A DNA stretch of 64,000 nt. It comes from Heracleum sosnowskyi (Eukaryota; Streptophyta; Magnoliopsida; Apiales; Apiaceae). Positions 9,859-20,284 of the stretch are shown one piece after another. The DNA is taken from NCBI GenBank assembly GCA_030848705.1, contig CM061238.1:47655133-47719132 (forward strand). The letters run 5' to 3'. Positions within the stretch are counted from its first letter, which is position 1, and every line of letters begins with the position of its first letter. Below the pieces are notes generated by a model that made no database searches, had not been told where the DNA came from, and saw only the letters and a program-made list of their open reading frames with translations. The position numbers were made by a program, and so were the translations under genes.

Positions 9859-12800
9859 GGCATAAAAGAGAGCACCCTTATCTTGGACAGTGGATGCTCA
9901 GGACACATGACTGGAAATAAAGCCCTGCTATCAGATTTTGAGGAGAAGGCTGGCCCAAAGGTTTCCTATGGAGATGGCAACATAGGACGTACTATGGGAT
10001 ATGGCAATATCAATCTTGGAAGTGTCATCATCACAAATGTAGCTCTAGTCTCAGGACTCAAGCATAATCTGCTATCTGTGAGTCAAATCTGTGACAGAAG
10101 AAACCATGTAGATTTTCATACTGAACACTGTGAAGTAATCAGTAAATCTACTGGAAAAGTTGTTCTAGTTGGACACAGGCGCAACAACATTTATGAAGCA
10201 AGTTTGGTAACAAACTCTGATGGAAAAACAGTGTGTCTGACTGCAAGAATGTCAAATGAAGAGAGTTGGAATTGGCATAAGAAGCTCTCTCATCTCAATT
10301 TGAACAACATCAATGAGCTAATAAGAAAGGATCTTGTAAGGGGACTTCCAAAATCAATACTCAGTCTAGATGGCCTATGTGATTCTTGTCAAAAGGCTAA
10401 GCAAAGGAAGTCATCTTTCAAGAGCAAATCTGAATCTTCAGTAGTGGAACCTTATCATCTTCTACATGTTGATCTCTTTGGACCAGTGAATGTAATGTCT
10501 ATGGGCAGAAAGAAATATGCTCTAGTAATTGTTGATGAATATACTAGATATACATGGGTGTATTTCTTATCAAAGAAGGATGAAACTGCTCAAACTCTGA
10601 TGGATCATGTAAATCTACTAGACAAAGGATCACAGTACAAAGTCAAAATAATAAGGAGTGATAATGGAACTGAATTCAGAAACTCAATCATGGAAGCTTT
10701 CTGCAAGGAAAGAGGAGTGAAACAAGAATTTTCTGCACCTGGAACTCCACAGCAAAATGGTGTAGTTGAAAGAAAGAACAGAACTTTAATTGAAGCAGCC
10801 AGAACAATGCTTGATGAAGCAAAGTTACCAACCTATTTCTGGGCAGAAGCTGTTCAAACTGCTTGTTTTACTCAGAATGCAACACTGATCAACAAGCATG
10901 GGAAAACACCATATGAGATGGTGAAAAATAAGAAGCCAAATTTGAAATATTTTCATATATTTGGATGCAAATGCTTTGTGTTGAAGACTCATCCTGAACA
11001 GTTGACCAAGTTCGAGTTCAAAGTTGATGAAGGAATTTTTGTTGGCTATCCATTGTCAACAAAAGCGTTCAGAGTATACAATCTGAGAAAAAAGGTGATC
11101 ATGGAGTCTATACATGTGTCATTTGATGACAAGAAAATAACTGGACTTGATGACCTAGATAAATATGATCAACTGCTCTTTGAAAATGAAGATTTATTCT
11201 CTGATGATGTAAACTCTGATAAAGCGGTTCTGACAAACTCTGACGAAGCATACTCTGAACCTCTACTGGTAAATACTGGAGAAACTGTAAATTCTCAAAT
11301 TGAACAAAATAGAGAACCATTTGAGGGGGAGCGTGAAGAAGCTCAATAAGACACAGCAAGTGAGTCAGTTGCGGAAACTGATTCAAACACTGACAGTTCA
11401 AACTCTGAGCCATCCAATTCAGGGGGAGCCTTAGATGCTGCAGAAAGTCAACATATGAATCAGGAGAGCATGGATCAAGGGGGAGGATTCAATAATGATG
11501 CAAGAAACCACTTACCAACAACAAGAAAGTGGACACAGGCACATACACCTGATCTTATAATTGGAGATCCTGAAGCTAGTGTAAGAACTAGAAGTGCTAC
11601 TACAAATGAATGCCTGTATCATGCTTTCTTGTCTCAAACAGAACCAAAGAAAGTGGAAGAAGCTCTTCAAGATGCTAACTGGATAACAGCAATGCAAGAA
11701 GAGCTAAATGAATTTGAAAGAAATGAAGTCTGGACACTTGTACCCAAACCAAAGAATAGATCAATTGTAGGTACAAAGTGGGTTTTCAGAAACAAGACTG
11801 ACAGTGAAGGTGTAATTACAAGAAACAAGGCTAGACTTGTGGCTAAAGGTTATTCACAACAGGAAGGAATTGACTATGATGAAACCTTTGCTCCAGTTGC
11901 AAGATTGGAGGCCATAAGAATTTTTCTGGCCTATGCTGCACACAAGAAGTTTAAAGTCTTTCAGATGGATGTGAAAAGTGCTTTTCTCAATGGGAAGCTT
12001 GAAGAAGAAGTGTTTGTTGAACAACCACCAGGATTTGTAGATTCCAAGCATCCAGATTATGTCTACAGGCTTGACAAGGCATTATATGGACTAAAGCAAG
12101 CACCAAGAGCATGGTATGAAACTCTTGCTCAATTTCTTTTAGAAAGTGGGTTCACAAGAGTTTGCAAAGCTGATGCAGTCCAGGTACCAAATGAGCATGA
12201 TGGGAGAGCTTAGTTATTTTCTAGGCTTACAGGTCAAGCAAACAGATGATGGGATTTTTATCAATCAAGCAAAGTATACCAGAAATCTTCTAAAGAAATT
12301 TGGTATGCTTGATAGTTCATCTGCTCCAACTCCCATGGCTACAGCAACAAAGCTAGACAAAGACACAGGTGCTACAGTGGATATGACAACCTATAGAGGC
12401 ATGATAGGGTCTCTTCTGTATCTCACAGCAAGTAGACCTGATATCATGTATGCCACATGTCTTTGTGCAAGATTTCAAGCAGATCCCAGAGAGCCTCATC
12501 TAACAGCTGTAAAAAGGATTTTCAAATATCTCAAAGGAACCATAACCTTGGGCTTGTGGTATCCTAGAGAATCAGAGTTTAAGCTAATTGGTTACTCTGA
12601 GGCAGATTTTGCAGGCTGTAAGATAGACAGAAAAAGTACAAGTGGCAGCTGTCAATTCTTAGGTGACAGATTGGTTTCTTGGTATAGCAAGAAACAGAAG
12701 TCAATCTCCACATCCACTGCAGAAGCAGAGTATATAGCTGCTGGTAGCTGTTGTGCACAGATTTTATGGATGAAGAATCAGTTGCTGGATTATGGGTTAA

Positions 12801-13054
12801 GGTACTCTAAAATACCTATTTACTGTGATAACCAAAGTGCTATTGCTATGACAGGTAACCCAGTACAGCATTCCATGACCAAGCATATCAGCATAAGGTA
12901 TCATTTTATCAGGGAACATGTGGAGGAAGGAAACATTGAGCTTCATTTTGTGTCTACAGACCAACAACTTGCAGATATCTTCACCAAACCTTTGAGTGAA
13001 GCTACTTTTACAAGATTGGTAAATGAACTTGGAATGATCTCTGGTTTTGATTAG
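9853..13054 (+). pseudogene. pol: E2 pol (protease, integrase, RT with deletion, RNase H), broken
   Basis: Protease ILDSGCSGHMTG (DSG at 9886). GAG-pre-integrase zinc finger WHKKLSH...CDSCQKAK at ~10270-10400. Integrase core HVDLFGP, IRSDNGTEF and NGVVERKNRTL. An in-frame TAA at 11347-11349 lies in the Ser/Asp-rich linker before RT; the frame is otherwise open on both sides. RT begins WVFRNKTDSEG and MDVKSAFLNG. Near 12161 about 113 bases are missing relative to E3. This shifts the frame and removes the whole segment carrying YVDD. RNase H resumes in the new frame (STAEAEYIAAGSCCAQ) and ends LVNELGMISGFD. Lost catalysis makes E2 non-autonomous. Confidence 0.92.
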
Positions 13055-13667
13055 AGATACGGGTTAGACTCAAAAACTATAAATGTTTGATTTTTATGCT
13101 CATGATTCTTTGCATGTATTAACTGTTATGAGTACCAGTGTCATAAACTCTGAAAGTAAACTCTGATGCTAAACTCTGTTAGTCATAAAGTGTTGGTCAT
13201 ACTCTGATAGTTATAGTCTAATGCTATACTCTGATTGTAATTTTGTCTGAAACATATGGACCAATGAAGAAATTTGTATGAAGCATAATTCTCAGTAAGT
13301 AATTATGAATCCTTAAGAGTTGTATAGATTCTGATCTCAAATATGTGCAGAAAGTTAACACAGCATGATACTGTCTCTATATTTCTAGCATCTCTTAGTT
13401 TATTGATCCTATACACTGAATCTGTATTAGCTGTTTGCACTTTCTCTCATAAATTAATTGTATTAACTGATGAAAAGTCTAAACTCTGCTAATTAATAGC
13501 AAATATTTCACCCTCATAACAAAAGATGCCAAAAAGAGCACAAATTCCTTTGAGATCATGTTGTGCCTAGGAAGATCCGGGAACTTATTGTATGAAATAA
13601 GGGCTAAAATCTTTGATTTTTGGTGACTAGTGCCAACCACTGATTACTGGAAAAATTAAAAAATAAA

Positions 13668-13703
<36 letters not shown>

Positions 13704-14448
13704 GGGGTGAAGAATAAAAGATATATCCAAATGAAAGGATATCAAAATACAGAGTTTAGATATAAAAATCAGATTTTATGTTAGATGAGAGTTTGAGCAA
13801 TCAGTTTTTACTGTTTTAGTTTATGGATTTTATGCACTTTGAGATGATCTAAATATTGATTTCGGTAAACTCTGCTATAGCACACACAATTATTCACACC
13901 TGTACAGTTTGAGAAAAGAGTTTATTGACAAAGAAGGACAAATGGTAAACACTGATGTATTGTGTGAAATACGCCGAGGTAATTTTGTTTTAATCTCTGA
14001 TGGTTAAAATGATTTCTTTGTTTCAGACATTTTATAATTTTGAGATTAGACATTTGTTTAGAAATTTGAAAGAATATGATTACAAACGGTTCATATTTGT
14101 ATTAAACAGAGGAGAGAGAAGTTGAGTGTTTTGAAAAGTGTGAAAAGCGGTAATTATGGCTATTTTTACTGCGCGTGTGTATTGGAAGTTGTTACATACA
14201 GCTGTCAGCGTATGTATGTTGGACATCTGTCCCACTCACACATTTTTCAAAGATGCCTGCTGTGTGTAGTAATGATTAAAACGATTCAGTTTTAATTTTC
14301 ACAGTCATTATTTAAACTTACTACACATAAACAGTTCATTCTTTTACACACTTCATTTTTTACTCACAAACACTGTCTCAAACACTTTCACTGCATCCAT
14401 TCTACACTTTTCTCTGTCTTATTTCTTGCTTTCTTCTAAACATCTCTA
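13055..14448 (+). repeat. E2 pol-env spacer with ACTCTGA words and (AT)n
   Basis: No convincing gene. The word A/TACTCTGA or AAACTCTG recurs at 13146, 13158, 13170, 13200, 13224, 13485 and 13866, densest at 13140-13230. An (AT)n microsatellite is at 13672-13700. The last 100 bases are C/T-rich (CACTTCATTTTTTACTC, TCTCTGTC), a plausible leader for the envelope-like ORF. The same word recurs in the E2 pol linker, envelope-like ORF and LTR. Confidence 0.6.
13672..13700. repeat. (AT)n microsatellite
   Basis: About 14 AT units in the E2 spacer. No further function visible. Confidence 0.9.
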
Positions 14449-15924
14449 ATGGCTACAACAATGTTTACTGCTTCTGGGTTAGAATTTGTCCCAAACAACT
14501 ATGCCGCTCTTTTGGCAAATGAGAACGCACCGGAGGCGTTTCATTTGATTCAGGATTTCTTGTCAAACTCTGATGTTGGTACTGCTCTCACCGCACCGTT
14601 GAAGCTGTCTGCATCTCAAATCAGGACTCTTTGGCAGACATGTACTTATGATAATGGAGGAGAGTCTGGGTCTCCGTCTATTATCTTTGAATTTCAAGGA
14701 GAAGAGTTTATAGTTACTCCAACTACTGTTCGTGATGCTTTGGGTCTTGAGGATTTCAATACTTTCACAATCTCTATTGGTGATTTTGAGTTGGTGAGAA
14801 TGATGAGAGAAATAGGTTACTCTGGACCATTGACAAAGATTGGTCAACTAAAAAGGCCGTTTTTTGCGCAAGGAATGGAGTTTCTTTTTCGACTGCATCA
14901 CCATGGCTTTTGGAAAGAAGTGCACGAATTGGGATGCAATTCCCACTGATAGTCTGCAAATCGGGTATTCTCTTCTTTATGGAGGTAATTTTGATGTTGC
15001 TAGGCTCGTTTTAACTAATATTGGTGAGAAAATGCTAGAGAATAGGAATGTTGTTTATTTCTCTAGATTTTGTCAATTGTTATTCAACTTTTGCTGTCCT
15101 GATGTTGAGATCTTAGAGGATGATGTCATTCTCTCGTTCAAATTGCATAAACGCATATTCTCTGATCTCACTAATAAAGATAACAAGAAAGGAGATGTTG
15201 GTGTTTTAATGTTGCCTGAGTCTGTGCAACAATTTCTGGTAAATTCCCAACAACAACAACTCCTTGCCAATGCTGAAGCTGGACCTTCTGTGTCTCAATC
15301 ACAGAGGTCAAAGAAGTCTAAATTGAGGGCTGTTAAATCTGCTAGAGTGAAGCCATCAACTGCTGAAGCTGGGGTATCAAACACTGATGATATGCCTCAG
15401 AAGAAAAAGTTAAAGAAAAGAAGGGCCAACAGGTCAAAGACTGATGCTGTTGATGAGGAGAGTGAAACTGATGATGAAACTCTTCATCAGAGGAAAAGAA
15501 GATTGGTAGCAGCACATTTATTTGGTGCTGAAAATGTTTCCTCAAAGGTTGTTGAAGCTCCTGAAGTTGAGTCTCAGGAGGATGAAGCTGTCAATGTGGA
15601 CAGAGTGTCTATAGAAGCTCCTACATCAAAGGCTGATGATGTAGCTGAGGAAGCTGCTGATTATTCTGACAGCAGAGTTTTTGAACATGAAGCTGAGGCA
15701 CTGGATTTCATTGTTGATGAAGATATTCAAGTTGCACATCCTAGTATCAGTATTTGTGATACTGAGGATGTGGCAGCTGATCAAGCCACCTTAGTGATTG
15801 AAGACTCTGTGGGTTCTCACACAGAGGTTCTTTCAGTAAATAATGCTAATTCTGAACAAGGTGAGGAAGTTGATCAGAGTTTGGAGGATGTAGCAGAGAA
15901 TGTACAAGAGGCTGCTGACAAGCT
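14449..15924 (+). pseudogene. E2 envelope-like ORF, first part, with frameshift
   Basis: Starts MATTMFTASGLEF. It carries the N-terminal domain seen in E1 and E4, including LRKEWSFFFDC and NWDAIP. A one-base indel in the T-run near 14860 moves the frame: upstream reads in the frame of 14449, downstream in the frame of 14864. A basic, Ser-rich linker follows (SQRSKKSKLRAVKS, QKKKLKKRRANRSK) and then acidic low complexity. At 15924 E3 interrupts a codon. The reading frame resumes after the TSD at 41985, so the ORF was continuous before the insertion. It may have contributed a structural or DNA/RNA-binding protein; this is unknown. Confidence 0.85.
15920..15924. repeat. Left target-site duplication of E3 (AAGCT)
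   Basis: AAGCT abuts the TG of the left E3 LTR and is repeated at 41985-41989 after the CA of the right LTR. A 5-bp TSD is normal for copia integrase. Confidence 0.97.
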
Positions 15925-16533
15925 TGTTGCCCAGTAAATAACAATTGTAGAAGGGGGTTGAATACAATTGTATAAGATTCTCGACTTTATATAACACAAA
16001 TATGAAAGATCAATAACAATAACAATAACAGCTTTATTAACTTTGATATAAAACTGTTACAAACTCTCTTAAGAAATTCTGATGTTCTTAAGAGCTGCTA
16101 GCTTACAAAAACTCTCTCAAGAAATTTTGTTCTTAAGAGCTTCTCTTCGATTATGTTCTCTCTCGAATGAATACATAAATCGAAACCAAAACTGTGTTTA
16201 TATAGTACACACAGCTTCTCTATCAATAACAAGATAAGTCCTAATCATAACAAAGATAGAAACATATCTTTAATCGATAGCTGCATTCTACAAACCAGGA
16301 ACAGATAGAATAAACTTCCATGTTTATCTAGACTCCAAATATAACTCGAAGTAGGAATCCTGATCAGCTTCAAGTCCTGATGATCAATCCTGATCATAGT
16401 CTGAGTAGGAATCCTGATGATCAATAAGATACTAACGCTTGATCAAATACTGATGACCATGTAATACTGATGACGTCAGCAATCCTGATCAGTTGAGTCT
16501 AGCTTCTGACGATCATTGAATTCTGATCTAACA
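15925..16533 (-). repeat. E3 3' LTR (609 bp)
   Basis: On the - strand it begins TGTTAGATCAG and ends GGGCAACA, with the C-run TTCAACCCCCTTCT near the end. It differs from the right copy at two positions that I found (in TTTTGTTCTT/TTCTGTTCTT and CATGTAATAC/CATGCAATAC). The word AATCCTGAT or near forms cluster at 16345-16490. Confidence 0.96.
16197..16204 (-). promoter_or_regulatory. TATA box in E3 3' LTR
   Basis: On the - strand this reads TATATAAA in the context GTACTATATAAACACAG. The same context occurs in the right E3 LTR (41648-41655) and in the E2 LTR (44570-44577). It is the likely core promoter of this LTR group. Confidence 0.6.
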
Positions 16534-16548
16534 ATCTCCCCCAATCTC
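16534..16548 (-). other. E3 polypurine tract
   Basis: On the - strand GATTGGGGGAGAT directly precedes the TG of the LTR. Confidence 0.85.
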
Positions 16549-16634
16549 ATACTTTGTGAAATAAAGTATAGATTCCAAATATTCAATGATGTCAAAAACA
16601 TGTATCAAAATGTACAAGTATCTTCAGAAACAAC

Positions 16635-16814
16635 TTATCTGTTTAAGCTTTGTGATAGAACAGATTCATCTTCAAGAAGTTGGATAATAAACTTTCTTCT
16701 TTTTCTTCAAGAATTTGAATCAGTCTTTCCTTAAGATTTCTGAGTTCTTCATCTTCCTCATTAATCTGGTAGATAGCTGCTCTGAGATTCTGTATAGAGT
16801 TTCTCTGTAGACTG
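16635..16814 (-). CDS. E3 envelope-like ORF, C-terminal end, cut off by E4
   Basis: On the - strand this reads QRNSIQNLRAAIYQ followed by an acidic helical tail (ELRNLKERLIQILEEKERK) and a stop at 16635. It matches the ends of the E2 and E5 envelope-like ORFs (RKNSIYSLRAAIYQTGE). It is the continuation of the ORF at 30781-34351, separated only by E4 and one TSD copy, with frame kept. Confidence 0.85.
16810..16814. repeat. Left target-site duplication of E4 (GACTG)
   Basis: GACTG lies before the left LTR and again at 30781-30785 after the right LTR. Confidence 0.97.
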
Positions 16815-18067
16815 TGTTAGAAATGAATACCACTAGAAACTAGACAGAGGGGGGGTGAATGGATAGTTTGATATATTTTTCGATTCTTGATAACTAAGTA
16901 AACAACTGTATGTGATTATGATATGTAATATGCAGAAAGTAAATAACACACACAATCACTTTAATCTACTTTGTATAAGCAAATTAAATACTACAGCTTT
17001 CCAGGAAATTCACAATCGAATTTCTGGCTTCTAAACAAGAACAGTCTGAACTTGCTTGCTTACAGAGAAAAGAGCTTAGCAAATTACTATGTGTATCTCT
17101 CTTACAGCTTACAGTTGTGTGTGCACGATATATATATATTCACCTATACAAACTAGGCACACACAATATTACACAGCTACCCCTTCTGAAGGTCCAACTT
17201 GTCCTGCCATAAGAAGTTCACTGTGTCAGGAAGGACCACCTGCTTTTCGGAGTCTTTCCCGTTTCTGTAGCTGCTTGTCTCTTATCTTTCTCTCCAAGTT
17301 TAGCTGTAGATTTGCCATCTGTTCTTTGGACCACCTTGCCAGAACAAATGCTTCAGTATTTGTCTCCTTTGATTCTTGGTTCTGTACCTTGATTTGTCTT
17401 GTTATAAACGGCTAAGTGTTGATATCGTGAACTCCACTTTATCCCTGACTTCGCGATCTCCCTTGTGAGGACTACGCGATATAGCCTTTGAAGACTTTGC
17501 GACATAGGTCATTTGACGACTACGCGACATAGGTCATTTGATGACTATGCGACATAGGTCATTTGATGACTATGCGACATAGGGCTTCTGAGGACTTCAC
17601 GATCTAGGCTCTTTTGACTTTGCTGACTTCAACACTTCACGACATGTGTCTTGAGGACTTCTCGACATAGTACAAAATGGACTATGCGATATAGCACTTC
17701 ACGACATGGATATTGGTGACTTCACGACATAGCTTTCTTTTGACTTTGCTATATAATGCCTTAGACAAATTCCTGCAACTTATTTCTTCATGGCCTTATT
17801 CAACTCTATCCTGCTGCATGAACACTTCTGAACTTCTACCAGGATAATTATTCAATGGCCTATATACATTCTAGATGCAAGAACTTTACTAAGCTCATTA
17901 TAAATCTGAGCATACATGATAAAGCTATTGTCCATGAAAACAAGACAAGTACATTTAAAGACCTATACTATATCCCAGTGATAGAAATCACTAGGTCATG
18001 TAATGTGACATAGTCACATAGTGTAAGCTTGTTAATAGTGGTATTCAGACATGTCTTGAGCCTAACA
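16815..18067 (-). repeat. E4 3' LTR (1253 bp)
   Basis: TGTTAG...CTAACA ends; nearly identical to 29528-30780. The two differences seen are ATTTAAAGAC/ATTTAGAGAC and GTGTAAGC/GTGTAGGC. A G-run (C-run in element sense) lies near 16850. Words such as GCGACATAG, ACGACATAG and GCGATATAG cluster at 17450-17760. Confidence 0.97.
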
Positions 18068-18082
18068 ATCTCCCCCAAATTG
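18068..18082 (-). other. E4 polypurine tract
   Basis: On the - strand AATTTGGGGGAGAT stands directly before the LTR. Confidence 0.85.
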
Positions 18083-18220
18083 TGAGTAAGATCCTTAGGC
18101 ACAATTTCATGTCTGATAACAAGCCTAACTTACATAAAAGGAATTTTAGTAACAGAGAGGACAATTCATGAACCTTGAGATCAGAAATTTGATTACATAG
18201 AAAAATTGAAAGCTTACAGA

Positions 18221-20284
18221 TTACTTTTGTTGCTCAACAGCTTCAGCTTCCAATTGCTTCTCTAGCAAATCATCATATATCTTCTTTTTCCTTATCTCTT
18301 CTTTTCTCTTCAAGTCTATGATGGCTTCTTGAAGTTCTTCTCTTGCAATCAGTTCTTCAATGAGAGGTGAGCCTTCCAAGTCATCAATTGCAGCCTTGAG
18401 TGCACTTTCTACATAGGAATCAAGAAACTCCATCCTTATTTTGCTTTGACCTCCATGTGAGTTTTTGTACTCCACAATGTAAGGATTTTGCTTGACCCTG
18501 CACAACCCTTTCTGCCTTAGCTCTTTAGCCCTCTCCTCCATCTCAGCCATTTCTTTTTCTCTCTGAATCTTCTTCTTTTCATTCTCTTTCCTCATGTTTT
18601 CTTCATAATCAGCATGCATCTTCAAGTACCTGGCAATATCTATCTTCCATGTCCTTTCTTCTCTTTCTTCAAGATTCAGTAAGGCATTTATCCTTTCAAG
18701 CTCATACTTATAGAAATATTGCCAGCTTCCTTGCTTCATTATCCTTTCTCTTCCATCAGTGTACTTGATCTCTAGATGATCCAACTTCACTTTGACTTCA
18801 AAGATCCTTTGAGCCCTCAAAAATGCTAGGGCATCTTCATCATAGTCCTCATCTAGTGGAAGCACATTGATGCCAGTAACATTTGTGAGTTTTCCAGTTT
18901 TCTTTGTTATCCTTATTCTTTTGGGTATACTCTTGATCTTCATATGCCTCACAAGAGGTACCTTTCTGGAACAAGGTGACTTTATTTTCACTGCCACATC
19001 ATTTGGAAGTAGCTTCATTCCTTTCCCCTTCATCCACTGTAACACTCCACTAGCTGTGACTTTGTGGAAGTGTTTTCTTGAAATTACTTTAGTGGCTTCA
19101 TCTTTCTTCTGTGGCAATTCAGGCTCAGAAGTCATGGATAATGATTTTGGAGGATCATTGCTAACAGTACCCACCCTAGACTTAGAGTCTTGTGTTGTGG
19201 TTAAAGTACTACTAGCAATGTCCTTGACTTGCTGAATTCCACTCCTAGTTCTCTTCACTGTCTCCTTTGCCCCCTTTGTGTCATCACCAGCATCTTTAGA
19301 TTTCTTGGAAGATTTGCTCCTGCTGCTGTCACTTGGTCCATCCTTATCACTCCTTGAATGAGATCTCCTCCTGTAGGTTTTCTCCTCATCATCATCCTCC
19401 CCATCCTTCTTCATGTTCTTTTCTTTGACAGAATCAGGCAAAGCACCATGAATCAGAAAAGATTGTAGAATGTTAATCATCTCTAATTCCTCTACTGTCT
19501 TGACTCCTTTCTTTGCTCTCAGCATTTGCAGCACCTGATTGATCTTTGTGTTATTCTTCATTGTCAGATCTTTGGGAATGACAAGTTGGTCAATACTTCT
19601 GACTTTGGATAGACTTTGAAAAATTACTGTCCTTGGCTTTGGTATGACCTCAGGCAGTCTTTGATTTTGGTCCATCTCCAAGTCATTATAAAGACTTTTA
19701 TTGTTAACCCCACTCTTCTCAATCAACTCCAGAATTATTGACACTTCAGTGAACTTCAGTTTCTCCAGAGTTTGAAATGCTAAGTGCCACAAGCAGTTGT
19801 CCTTGCATACCATGATTATTTCTCTCAGATAAACATCCCTGATTTTCCTTACTGCAACTGTGAAGTACTTGATGCTTTCCCTGAGCTTCTTTCTGTATGC
19901 TTGTGCATCTCCTTGAGCATTCTTGTAGGTGGCTTTCAGAAACTCCAGGAAGGCCTCATCATGATAGATGTGAGAATTGGCAACTTCCTGTAGCTTGGCT
20001 TCAGTGATAAGTGTAGCTTGGATAGGTTTAGCAATAGGAGTAGGTATAGCAGGTTGAGAGGTTGAGATGTTTTTAGGCATTGTGGATGGATAGAAGGTTG
20101 TGGTGACTGTGCTTTTCTGACCTTGTTCATTTATGACCTCTACAGGGGGAAGTATGATTGGCTGTATTGTCTCTTCAGTGAGCTTGCCCTTAAGCTTTGA
20201 CTGCTTGGCAGGTACTCCCCCTTTCTTTTTCACAATGGCCTCCTTTCCTTTCTCCCCCTTAGGCTTGGGATCAGACAAAACGTC
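18221..20284 (-). CDS. E4 envelope-like ORF, part after an in-frame stop (~687 codons)
   Basis: In the same frame as the part at 20285-23071 and separated from it by a single TAA. It begins right after the stop (DVLSDPKPKGEKGKE). A basic/Ser-rich region (SHSRSDKDGPSDSSRSKSSK) lies in the middle. Long charged coiled-coil stretches near the C-terminus include EKEMAEMEERAKELRQK. No ATG near the start of this part, so it is made by readthrough, by re-initiation, or not at all. E1 has one unbroken ORF of similar total length (1674 aa), which argues that this is the second half of one protein. Confidence 0.75.
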   Translation of the reverse strand, partial: DVLSDPKPKGEKGKEAIVKKKGGVPAKQSKLKGKLTEETIQPIILPPVEVINEQGQKSTVTTTFYPSTMPKNISTSQPAIPTPIAKPIQATLITEAKLQEVANSHIYHDEAFLEFLKATYKNAQGDAQAYRKKLRESIKYFTVAVRKIRDVYLREIIMVCKDNCLWHLAFQTLEKLKFTEVSIILELIEKSGVNNKSLYNDLEMDQNQRLPEVIPKPRTVIFQSLSKVRSIDQLVIPKDLTMKNNTKINQVLQMLRAKKGVKTVEELEMINILQSFLIHGALPDSVKEKNMKKDGEDDDEEKTYRRRSHSRSDKDGPSDSSRSKSSKKSKDAGDDTKGAKETVKRTRSGIQQVKDIASSTLTTTQDSKSRVGTVSNDPPKSLSMTSEPELPQKKDEATKVISRKHFHKVTASGVLQWMKGKGMKLLPNDVAVKIKSPCSRKVPLVRHMKIKSIPKRIRITKKTGKLTNVTGINVLPLDEDYDEDALAFLRAQRIFEVKVKLDHLEIKYTDGRERIMKQGSWQYFYKYELERINALLNLEEREERTWKIDIARYLKMHADYEENMRKENEKKKIQREKEMAEMEERAKELRQKGLCRVKQNPYIVEYKNSHGGQSKIRMEFLDSYVESALKAAIDDLEGSPLIEELIAREELQEAIIDLKRKEEIRKKKIYDDLLEKQLEAEAVEQQK

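Noticed and set aside
17089..17415. 108-codon ORF, repeated at 29802-30128
   Set aside because: It lies inside the E4 LTRs, contains the TATATATATA stretch, and exists twice only because the LTR does.
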